Shown: one piece after another, positions 38,609 through 45,626 of the stretch
Position numbering within the stretch: the stretch's first letter is position 1
Layout of the letters: every line of letters begins with the position of its first letter
Source: Thiomicrorhabdus indica
GTDB taxonomy: Bacteria; Pseudomonadota; Gammaproteobacteria; Thiomicrospirales; Thiomicrospiraceae
DNA: 64,000 nucleotides
Direction: 5' to 3'
Assembly: GCF_004293625.1 (NCBI RefSeq)
Contig: NZ_CP033040.1
Location: 1,426,001-1,490,000, forward strand
Made by a program: the position numbers and the translations under genes
The notes under the pieces: generated by a model
The model's input: the letters and a program-made list of their open reading frames with translations, nothing else
What the model was told of the DNA's origin: nothing
Database searches by the model: none

Positions 38609-40165
38609 TTATTTATTAGTAATCAAAGGTAATTCAATTTGGAATCGAACGCCTTTAATTGCTTGATTTTGCATACGATTAACGTTTTCTGCATTAATTG
38701 TTCCACCGTGGTAATCCGTAATCAACTTTGCAATATGCAAACCCAAACCTAAATGCGCTTGATCATCTTGATTCATTTTTCGAATCGAAGTCATACCATC
38801 AAAAATCTGTTCTTCATAACCTTCTGGCAACAAAGGCCCAGAGTTTTCAATGGTTATGAAAACACTGTTCTGACCATGAAAAGCGGCTGCACGAATCGGT
38901 AGTTGTTTATCCGAAAAGTCTTTCGCATTACTGATAATCTTATCCAGTAACTGCTCAATCATAAAACCATCGCCCATAACCATTTCAGACTCGCCAATTT
39001 GGCAATCAAACACTAGATCGTATTCTGGATGGAGCGCTTGTACATTTTCAAAATAATGGCTCAACATTAAACCTATAGGAAAAGCCTCAGGTTGTTGGAT
39101 GTGGAGGCTATCTTCAATACTTGTCGCTTCAGAAAGGCTAGAAATAATTTGTTTAAGTTGTGCTAAAGCATGCTTTGCATAATCTAACTGTGAATGCTGA
39201 CAGTTCTCTTCCAACAAACTTAAGCTCATTGACAAACGATTCAGAGGATTGTGAAGTTCATGTCGTAGGGTCTTCGGAAGTTGTTTTAAATAACGTTCAT
39301 AACTTCCTAATTGTCTTAACATTTCATAAATATGATGTCGAAGATCTGATAGCTCATCACGATAATAGCGTTGACGACAATCAGGGAAATCTAGATTGGT
39401 TAAGCGTCCTTTTAGATGAAAGGTTTTCTTTACATCATCGTCCAATCGTAAAATTCGATTAGACAAACTGGCCGTATAAATCATCGCTCCCAATAAAACA
39501 AACAAGAAAATCAACGAACCAATTCCAATTAAACGATAAAAGTAATTTAAACTTTCACTGAATAAATTCTCCATTCGTTCTTCCAACACTAAGGTTCCAA
39601 TAATTTGACCTTTCATTAAAAGTGGCGTGGCAGACATTAAGGAAATGGGTTGATAACTTGAATTCATCCGATATTGCTGAAAAGTTTGTCCAGTTAATGC
39701 TTTGGTAATTAAGAGCTTTTCAGGGTTTTCACTTTGAGGGTAGGGATAAGGTAAAGAATAGGGTAAAAAGGTGGCCAACGTTTTTATGAGTAATTTACCT
39801 GTTGCCGTAAAAACATCACCACTTTCCTGATCTGATTGTGACGGCAAAGCGCCTACGACATAGGTCGTTTGTCCAAATTCATTCACAACCCACAACACAG
39901 AATTTTTTAAATTCAGATGTGATAGGTGAGTCGGTTTTCCAGACTGGATTTGTAAAGCCCATAAATCTGTCCGATTAGCCAAAATCAAGGCAAGGTTTTC
40001 AACGGTCTGCTTTTGGACAATCGCTTGGTTGGTCAACATAATTCGATGCAGGTCGATTGCGAATCGGTAGGCCAAAAAAGGCAGAATGGTTAGTAACAGT
40101 GACAAAATAAAAAAACGAGACCGAATCGAAAGGCGAAGTCGAAGTTTATTGAGTGCCGATATCAT
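38609..40165 (-). CDS. Sensor histidine kinase resembling the proteobacterial sortase-associated type (PdsS-like)
   Basis: Inner-membrane kinase of 518 residues. Two transmembrane helices (about 16-36 and 207-230) flank a periplasmic sensor region. HisKA follows with phospho-acceptor His302 in LRHELHNPLNR (Asn-Pro instead of the common Arg-Thr-Pro), then HATPase with the N box DKIISNAKDF and G box HLGLGLHIAKLITDYHGG. The N-terminal style and the partner regulator upstream resemble the 'dedicated sortase system' kinases, but no sortase or target is in the window. It is separated from the regulator gene by 171 bp with two palindromes. Confidence 0.75.
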   Translation of the reverse strand: MISALNKLRLRLSIRSRFFILSLLLTILPFLAYRFAIDLHRIMLTNQAIVQKQTVENLALILANRTDLWALQIQSGKPTHLSHLNLKNSVLWVVNEFGQTTYVVGALPSQSDQESGDVFTATGKLLIKTLATFLPYSLPYPYPQSENPEKLLITKALTGQTFQQYRMNSSYQPISLMSATPLLMKGQIIGTLVLEERMENLFSESLNYFYRLIGIGSLIFLFVLLGAMIYTASLSNRILRLDDDVKKTFHLKGRLTNLDFPDCRQRYYRDELSDLRHHIYEMLRQLGSYERYLKQLPKTLRHELHNPLNRLSMSLSLLEENCQHSQLDYAKHALAQLKQIISSLSEATSIEDSLHIQQPEAFPIGLMLSHYFENVQALHPEYDLVFDCQIGESEMVMGDGFMIEQLLDKIISNAKDFSDKQLPIRAAAFHGQNSVFITIENSGPLLPEGYEEQIFDGMTSIRKMNQDDQAHLGLGLHIAKLITDYHGGTINAENVNRMQNQAIKGVRFQIELPLITNK

Positions 40166-40240
40166 TGAAAATTACCTTATAAATAACCGTTTTAAAGGTC
40201 TATTAGTATCAATTTGTCAAAATATTGATTTTAAAATGCA

Positions 40241-40274
40241 ACCGGCCGGTAAAAATTAATTTCTACCGGCCGGT
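40241..40274. repeat. Two ACCGGCCGGT palindromes 24 bp apart in an intercistronic gap
   Basis: Exact copies at 40241-40250 and 40265-40274, separated by 14 bp, between the response regulator and kinase genes. The copies can pair with each other or each with itself, in DNA or in the RR-HK mRNA. Confidence 0.9.
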
Positions 40275-40336
40275 CGTAAATTATCAGTGGCTGAAAGGAT
40301 TAATCTGCTTTACTTGAGAGAGGGAAGCATATTTGT

Positions 40337-41053
40337 TTAATCTTTTGATTGCCACGAATAGCCTCTTCCGTATTCGTTATGAATCAGATTAAAATCAGGG
40401 GTGACTTTTTTAAAGGCATTTCGGATTCGACAAATATGAGTATTAATCGTATTTCGTTCAACCACGCCTTGAGTGGAAGCTTGTAAAGAGTCGTAAGAAA
40501 CAACCGTACCTTCGCCAGAGATTGCAAATTGTTTCAACATTTCAAATTCAGTCGCAGTAAGATCTAATTGTTTTTCATGCCAGTAAGCTTTAAATTTTTC
40601 CTGCGAAAGTTCTAAACCAGGAATTTTTGAAGCAAATTCACCTAATTGTTCTTTTTGACCTGTACTAGAAGTGATTCTCAGTAAGTTTTTAACCTTAACA
40701 ATTAACACGTTTAAGCTTATTGGTTTAGGAAGATAATCAATTGCCCCTAATGCATGACCAGTGTAAATATCAAACTCCGATTGTCGTTCTGATAAGAAAA
40801 TAATGGGTATCGGTTGATTATAGCTAAGAAGGTGTTTAGCTAAATCAAAACCTCCATCCATTTCTGACCCAAGAATAATGTCTGAAATCACCAAATCTGG
40901 GAGCTTTTCATTAAATGCATTCTGGGCATCTTCACGATTTGTATAAGATTCAACGGTGAAACCCTGTTGCTCTAAACCAGTGACTAGGCTTGCTAGTTGT
41001 AATTCATCATCTTCAATGACCGCAATGCGATGGCTTTGAATGGTGTTTGTCAT
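40337..41053 (-). CDS. OmpR-family response regulator, sortase-system (PdsR) like
   Basis: 238 residues. The receiver domain has acidic pocket EDD at 14-16, phospho-acceptor Asp58 and Lys in DYLPKP. A winged-helix DNA-binding domain follows (about 140-235, ending in the EYGRGYSW motif). DGGFDLAKHL, PIIFLSERQSEFD and NTINTHICRIRNAF resemble the response regulators annotated in 'proteobacterial dedicated sortase' loci. GAGGAG precedes the ATG. It presumably receives phosphate from the kinase encoded downstream. The target genes are unknown. Confidence 0.8.
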   Translation of the reverse strand: MTNTIQSHRIAVIEDDELQLASLVTGLEQQGFTVESYTNREDAQNAFNEKLPDLVISDIILGSEMDGGFDLAKHLLSYNQPIPIIFLSERQSEFDIYTGHALGAIDYLPKPISLNVLIVKVKNLLRITSSTGQKEQLGEFASKIPGLELSQEKFKAYWHEKQLDLTATEFEMLKQFAISGEGTVVSYDSLQASTQGVVERNTINTHICRIRNAFKKVTPDFNLIHNEYGRGYSWQSKD

Positions 41054-41109
41054 AACTTTTCTCCTCGATTTGTCGAGTTTTTCAATAATTTTAAGTCATC
41101 TTAGTGCAC

Positions 41110-41145
41110 AAAAACCACTCAAATGTGAATTAAAAGTGGTTTTTT
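41110..41145 (-). terminator. Terminator of the rpoN-cupin operon
   Basis: AAAAACCACT (41110-41119) and AGTGGTTTTT (41135-41144) form a 10-bp stem with T runs on both strands. It lies 25 bp beyond the cupin stop on the minus strand. Confidence 0.85.
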
Positions 41146-41169
41146 ATGAAGTGATGATTGTCTGAATGA

Positions 41170-42093
41170 TTATTTCAAGTACTGGAAGTCAAGCACTTGC
41201 ATATTCATAATCAGTCCAGCATCTTGAATCGGTAGAACAATCGCGTCTTGATCGGAATGGTTATGATGCGAGTGCCACCAGCCCGGCGGCGTAATAAATG
41301 CAGAGCCTGGGGTCCACATTGCTTTCACAGGGTCTTTGATAGAACCATCTTCATTCAGCTCTTTGCCAATCATGGTGTAAGTTTCAGGACCTGCTGCCAC
41401 GCAATAATCTAAAGCAATTGAATTATGGCGATGTGGTTTTTGAACAACACCGGCCGGTAAAACATTGTATAGCGCCCAAAGTGTGTGTGTGAGCGTCATC
41501 GTCAGTGGAAAATTAGGGTTTGCTAACAAAATCCCTGTACGATTCCGGCCTTCCGCTTCTTTACGGACTTTTGTTAATTCAGCAGTCAAATGTTCCTTGG
41601 TGTAAAGCACCGGTTCAAAACGTTCTGAGTTTGGAATTACGCCTAAATAACTGAGCACCGGTGCATCCGTTACCCAATAAATTGCCGTATCTTCATCTGC
41701 ACTATGTAATGCGTCAGGAACCGCCGGTAATGTAAACAAATCTCCCTCTTTCCACTCAATCGTACCATGACGCATTTGAGTACGACCTTTACCACGAATG
41801 ACATAAAAAAGCTGCGAACTTGCATTAGCATCTGTTTTTAAGCAGTCATTGGTTTTAATTCGTAAAAAGGATGCCAATAAGTTTGGAGAAGTTGCAGGGT
41901 AAGTTGTTTCGAGTTGTTGAGACAAATCAAACGGAATAATTCGAGTATCGCCATCTTTATGAAGGGCGCTTTCGTAGGCAATGACATCAATTTTTGGCAT
42001 CGGTGGGTTTACCGCAGACATGTATTCTTTGAATTCAGCCTGTTGTTGCCATTTCTGTTGCGCAGCTTCTTGAATTTGTTCGGTATTTTTCAT
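41170..42093 (-). CDS. Bicupin protein, gentisate dioxygenase-like
   Basis: 307 residues with two cupin barrels. The N-terminal barrel spans about 80-150 (FYVIRGKGRTQM..EWKEGDLFTLP). The C-terminal barrel (about 205-295) carries metal-ligand histidines in KPHRHNSIALDY and GWWHSHHNH. The overall layout is like gentisate 1,2-dioxygenases, but no aromatic-degradation neighbours are present and the second barrel holds the clearest metal site. The function is therefore open. AGGAA precedes the ATG, 16 bp after the rpoN stop, so the gene is co-transcribed with rpoN. It contains a Pro-Ala-Gly encoded by ACCGGCCGGT at 41449. Confidence 0.7.
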   Translation of the reverse strand: MKNTEQIQEAAQQKWQQQAEFKEYMSAVNPPMPKIDVIAYESALHKDGDTRIIPFDLSQQLETTYPATSPNLLASFLRIKTNDCLKTDANASSQLFYVIRGKGRTQMRHGTIEWKEGDLFTLPAVPDALHSADEDTAIYWVTDAPVLSYLGVIPNSERFEPVLYTKEHLTAELTKVRKEAEGRNRTGILLANPNFPLTMTLTHTLWALYNVLPAGVVQKPHRHNSIALDYCVAAGPETYTMIGKELNEDGSIKDPVKAMWTPGSAFITPPGWWHSHHNHSDQDAIVLPIQDAGLIMNMQVLDFQYLK

Positions 42094-42109
42094 TAAAGGT
42101 TTCCTGACA

Positions 42110-43606
42110 CTAAAATTTATATTTGTTTAATTTTTTACGTTCACTGGAGGAAGGGATATTCAAGGCTTCACGATATTTTGCAATCGTTCGTCGAGCAACA
42201 TTGATCTCTTTTTCCTCGAGTAATGCCATTAACTTATTGTCACTTAAAGGTTTTTTGGGGTCTTCATTATCAATAAGGTTCTTGATGTGTGCTTTAATTG
42301 CCGTTGATGATTGGTCTGCGCTTCCATATTGCCCAATACCGGTCGAGAAAAAATATTTCAACTCAAAAGTTCCACGCGGAGTTTGAATGTATTTTTGATT
42401 AGTTGCACGTGAAATCGTAGATTCATGCAAATCCAACTCATCAGCAACTTCTCGTAAAACCATCGGTTGCATAGCTTCTTCGCCTTTTTCAAAAAACTCT
42501 TTTTGGCGTTTGATAATAAATGCACCAACTCGTAATAAAGTCTCACCGCGTGAATGAACGCTTTTAATTAAGCCTTTTGCTTCCAACAGCTGCTCTTTCA
42601 TTTTCTTTGAGTCTTCGCTTTTACTCATTTTATTGACTAAATCGACATAGGTTGAATTAACACTCAGCCTTGGAAATGCGTCCGCATTTAACTCAACCAA
42701 CCAACCGTTTTTGACATCGCGTTTAAGGCGTAAATCGGGAATGACTACTTCAGCTTCTGTATCGGCGTATTCACGACCTGGTCGAGGATTTAAGGTTTGA
42801 ATCAGTTTTAAAAGGGTGGTTAACTCCTGATCATTTAAACCGTAGAACTTTTTAATGCGTTTGTGATCGTGAAAACTTAACCATTCAAAATTTTCAGAAA
42901 TAAGTTGTTTTGCAGTAACCACAAAGGGCGTTTGTTTCTGCGCATTCAACTGTAAAATCAGGGTTTCTTGCAAATTTCTTGCTGCAACGCCCGTTGGTTC
43001 AAACTGTTGAATAACAGTTAAAACAGCTTCAATATCTTCAAGAGTTAGTTCTGAAATCCCTGTTATTTCAGATTCATTATTTTGGATGTTTTCAAGAATC
43101 GAAGTTAAAGGTTCGATCAAAAACCCTTCGTCATTTATTTCATCGATAATGTATGAAGCAACCACACTTTCGTAGCCAGGATTAAAAGCAATTTCCGCTT
43201 GCCATTGTAAATGGTCATAAAGCGAAGTATGAGCTGCTGTGTAGTTTTCAGCACTGGTAAATTCATCACTAGATGCAGAGCCGGATGAAGAAGAGGTATG
43301 ATCACTGAAAACCTCATTCCAACTCATATCTAACTCAATTTCTTCACTCAAGGATTGATCATTTTCAATATCAAGCTCATTGTTTAAATCAACGTTTTCA
43401 TCAACATCATCTTTAAAATCCTCCTCAATTTCCTCATCAAATTCCATATCATCTGTTTCAAGCATATAGTTGCTTTCAAGCGTGGTTTTAATGACTTGCT
43501 GAACTTCCAATGCGGAATATTGCAGTATCTTGATGGATTGCTGTAACTGAGGCGTTAATTTTAGTTGTTGGCCAATGTTGAGCTGTAAGCCGGGCATGAG
43601 CGCCAT
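42110..43606 (-). CDS. rpoN: RNA polymerase sigma-54 factor RpoN
   Basis: Alternative sigma factor recognising -24/-12 promoters and needing enhancer-binding ATPases. Region I is Gln/Leu-rich (LNIGQQLKLTPQLQQSIKIL), region II is acidic (about 50-90), and region III has the core-binding and DNA-binding parts with the RpoN box ARRTIAKYREA near the C-terminus. Length is 498 residues. The usual neighbours lptB, hpf and ptsN are absent; only the cupin gene is downstream. Met4 is an alternative start. Confidence 0.97.
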   Translation of the reverse strand: MALMPGLQLNIGQQLKLTPQLQQSIKILQYSALEVQQVIKTTLESNYMLETDDMEFDEEIEEDFKDDVDENVDLNNELDIENDQSLSEEIELDMSWNEVFSDHTSSSSGSASSDEFTSAENYTAAHTSLYDHLQWQAEIAFNPGYESVVASYIIDEINDEGFLIEPLTSILENIQNNESEITGISELTLEDIEAVLTVIQQFEPTGVAARNLQETLILQLNAQKQTPFVVTAKQLISENFEWLSFHDHKRIKKFYGLNDQELTTLLKLIQTLNPRPGREYADTEAEVVIPDLRLKRDVKNGWLVELNADAFPRLSVNSTYVDLVNKMSKSEDSKKMKEQLLEAKGLIKSVHSRGETLLRVGAFIIKRQKEFFEKGEEAMQPMVLREVADELDLHESTISRATNQKYIQTPRGTFELKYFFSTGIGQYGSADQSSTAIKAHIKNLIDNEDPKKPLSDNKLMALLEEKEINVARRTIAKYREALNIPSSSERKKLNKYKF

Positions 43607-43775
43607 AAACTTCTACCTTATCAATTCAATTTCTCTGAGTGTTGCGCTTTCAACGCAAAACCTAGGTGCAAAAACGTGATGAGTAGATATAATAATTCAA
43701 AATTTCGACAAATTGGAAGTAAAGATACCGTAGATTCAGGGCTAAAACCTGACAGCGACCAATGAATTGCACAAT

Positions 43776-43797
43776 CAGAATGATTAAAATCGTTCTG
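43776..43797. promoter_or_regulatory. Inverted repeat between rpoN and the divergent membrane protein
   Basis: CAGAATGAT and ATCGTTCTG are complementary with one G-T and a TAAA centre, 67 bp before the 43865 gene. It could be an operator or a leader hairpin. The remaining part of 43607-43864 holds a plus-strand TATAAT (43688-43693) without a clear -35, and no gene. Confidence 0.4.
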
Positions 43798-43864
43798 CAT
43801 GAATAAGGTTTGAAATTTAGAATTTCGTCAAAATCATAATAAAACAAAGAGTTAGAGGATTGAT

Positions 43865-44293
43865 ATGACTATTAAAGCTGAAACGCAAGCGATCTTAGAC
43901 CAATTAGGTGACAATGCGACTTGGGATGATTTCATTAGAGAGCTGTATAAACAGAAAAAAATTACCCTTGGTTTGACCGATATTGAACTCGTTCAGGATC
44001 AATTAGATGATTCGGATGTAAGTACGATTTTGGCACGTTTAGAATCTTCTAGCTCGCAACCGTCTGATATGCGAAATACAAAATCATACAATCCGGGCAA
44101 CGCGGTCACTTTGGGTATGATTTCCGGTGTCATCGCGATATTATTTGGTTTTGTATTTCCTCCGATAGCATGGGCGGCGGCGGTTGTCGCGCTGGTTGCA
44201 GGGGGATATGGAATTAGTCAAAAAGAGGAAAAAGCTTGGATTCCACTTTTATTGGCGGGCGTGTCGTTACTACCAATCTTAGCCATTATTTAG
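43865..44293 (+). CDS. Small protein with antitoxin-like N-terminus and membrane C-terminus
   Basis: 142 residues. The first 45 (NATWDDFIRELYKQKKITLGLTDIE) resemble the short helical 'ATWDD..MYAIYVRQKIEAGL' segments seen in some small antitoxin-like proteins. From about residue 78 there are two or three hydrophobic helices (GMISGVIAILFGFVFPP..). No toxin gene is adjacent, and the membrane part argues against a simple antitoxin. AGAGGAT precedes the ATG. Function unknown. Confidence 0.6.
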   Translation: MTIKAETQAILDQLGDNATWDDFIRELYKQKKITLGLTDIELVQDQLDDSDVSTILARLESSSSQPSDMRNTKSYNPGNAVTLGMISGVIAILFGFVFPPIAWAAAVVALVAGGYGISQKEEKAWIPLLLAGVSLLPILAII

Positions 44294-44358
44294 CCAAATA
44301 ATCAAGCTATCCGAGGAGAGGAAATATAACTCTCCTCAAAGCCCAATCAAAATTTGGA

Positions 44359-44643
44359 TTAATCATTTAAACCTTGTAAATGTGCAAAGCTATGACGATT
44401 CAGAAACTGGTCTTTCACATCTAACGGAATTTCTTGTTGCCACTCTAAACCGTCTGCCTCTGCAAGTTCTTGCCACTCTGTGGGCGTAATTTCATGAACA
44501 CCGTTGTTTTCTGGATTGAAAATCGTTAGATACACTGGCTGATTATCTTCACCGTCAGAGATATCCATAATAAAAAGGGCCGCACCGGTAAAGTCTCCTC
44601 GAGTCGACTTGTAAATACCGGTTTTGAGATTAATTGATTCCAT
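44359..44643 (-). CDS. Conserved-looking small cytosolic protein of unknown function
   Basis: 94 acidic residues beginning MESINLKTGIYKSTRGDF, rich in beta-type sequence, with no membrane segment or known motif. GGAG lies 6 bp before the ATG at 44643, which is why I prefer it to the longer reading from 44682. It stands alone, convergent with the preceding membrane protein gene. Confidence 0.6.
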   Translation of the reverse strand: MESINLKTGIYKSTRGDFTGAALFIMDISDGEDNQPVYLTIFNPENNGVHEITPTEWQELAEADGLEWQQEIPLDVKDQFLNRHSFAHLQGLND

Positions 44644-44792
44644 TACTTGCTCCACATACTTGATTAAACTTAGAGTGCACAAGATACCAAAATAATAGGA
44701 TTAGTTAAGTTACTCTGTATCAAAATTAACAAAAAATAAATCTTTACCGGCCGGTAGCTTTTAAAACAGCGTAAAGATCTAGCTATAACCTA

Positions 44793-44820
44793 ACTTCGTA
44801 TAATGTATATTATGTTAAAT
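44793..44820 (+). other. dif: dif site: XerCD chromosome dimer resolution site
   Basis: The 28-bp site matches the E. coli dif site at 24 of 28 positions. The XerD arm TTATGTTAAAT and the 6-bp central region TGTATA are identical. The XerC arm reads ACTTCGTATAA, against GGTGCGCATAA in E. coli, which fits the variable gammaproteobacterial consensus. XerC and XerD recombine here, under FtsK control, to separate chromosome dimers, so the replication terminus should be close. It lies in a 275-bp intergenic region with an ACCGGCCGGT site 47 bp upstream (44746). The remaining part of 44644-44918 has no gene. Confidence 0.93.
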
Positions 44821-44918
44821 TAAAATATATCTATTTTAAACTCATGGAGTTATTAGCCACTCCACTACCAACTAGATTTGTACTATTCAAATAAACCAGC
44901 TCTAGACCTTGGAAAGTT

Positions 44919-45308
44919 TCATTCTGTTTTGAATAACGCTTGTACGTTTTCTGGTGGCCGTCCTATTACAGCTTTGTTATTAAATTGAACAATCGGTCTT
45001 TCAATCAGTTTTGAATGTTTTTGTAGAACATTCAGCCAATGCTCTTCATCATAATGATTTAAGTCGGCTTTAGTATAGCCTAGCTCTTTAAACAGCTTTT
45101 CACCTGTACGGATAATTTCTTGCACGGGCACATTCAACAGCTGACATACTTCTTTCAGAATTTCACTACTGGGTGGATTTTCTAAATAACGAATTTCTTC
45201 AATTTGAATTTCTGGATGTTGTTCACAATATTCACTAACAATCTTTAAGGTTTCACGACTCTTTGAACATTTAGGATTGTGATAAATGGTAATGGTTTGC
45301 TGGCTCAT
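44919..45308 (-). CDS. arsC: ArsC-family reductase (YfgD/arsenate reductase-like)
   Basis: Thioredoxin-fold protein of 129 residues with HNPKCSKSRETL (Cys14) and RPIVQFNNKAVIGRPPE, the Cys and Arg positions used by glutaredoxin-dependent arsenate reductases. The sequence is closest in style to E. coli YfgD, whose role in arsenate reduction is unproven. No arsR, arsB or acr3 is nearby, so an arsenic function is uncertain. It is the last gene of the dusA-xseA-xseB run, 22 bp after xseB. Confidence 0.8.
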   Translation of the reverse strand: MSQQTITIYHNPKCSKSRETLKIVSEYCEQHPEIQIEEIRYLENPPSSEILKEVCQLLNVPVQEIIRTGEKLFKELGYTKADLNHYDEEHWLNVLQKHSKLIERPIVQFNNKAVIGRPPENVQALFKTE

Positions 45309-45330
45309 AGTTTTTTAACTTTTTAGTACT

Positions 45331-45591
45331 TTAAAACGGAACTTGTGATGAATTATTGTCATCGCTATCTGGATTTATTACAGACTCGCCAGTTTCAGAT
45401 TCTGTATCGTCTAGTCGCTCACTTAAAGCTTTTTCAACGGCTTCTAATCGTGATTTACAAATCTGATAAGCTTGACTGGCTTCATCAACCATTGGAATAA
45501 GTTCATCAATATCGACTTCTCCTGCAGAGGATAATTTCTGCGCAATCATTTGTAACTTTTGATAGTTCTCTGTAAATTTTTCTTCAGACAT
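45331..45591 (-). CDS. xseB: Exonuclease VII small subunit
   Basis: 86-residue helical protein (FTENYQKLQMIAQKL, then VDEASQAYQICKSRLEAVEKAL) with an acidic tail. Several XseB chains wrap one XseA. It lies 35 bp after xseA on the same strand. In E. coli xseB sits with ispA and dxs instead, so subunit adjacency here supports the call. Confidence 0.88.
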   Translation of the reverse strand: MSEEKFTENYQKLQMIAQKLSSAGEVDIDELIPMVDEASQAYQICKSRLEAVEKALSERLDDTESETGESVINPDSDDNNSSQVPF

Positions 45592-45626
45592 TTTGTTTAC
45601 TCATCTGGATTTTAAAGGTAGTTGAA

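Noticed and set aside
44791-44808. 18-bp identity with phage P1 loxP (TAACTTCGTATAATGTAT)
   Set aside because: The second loxP arm is missing, and the whole region is explained better by dif, which shares this AT-rich core with loxP.
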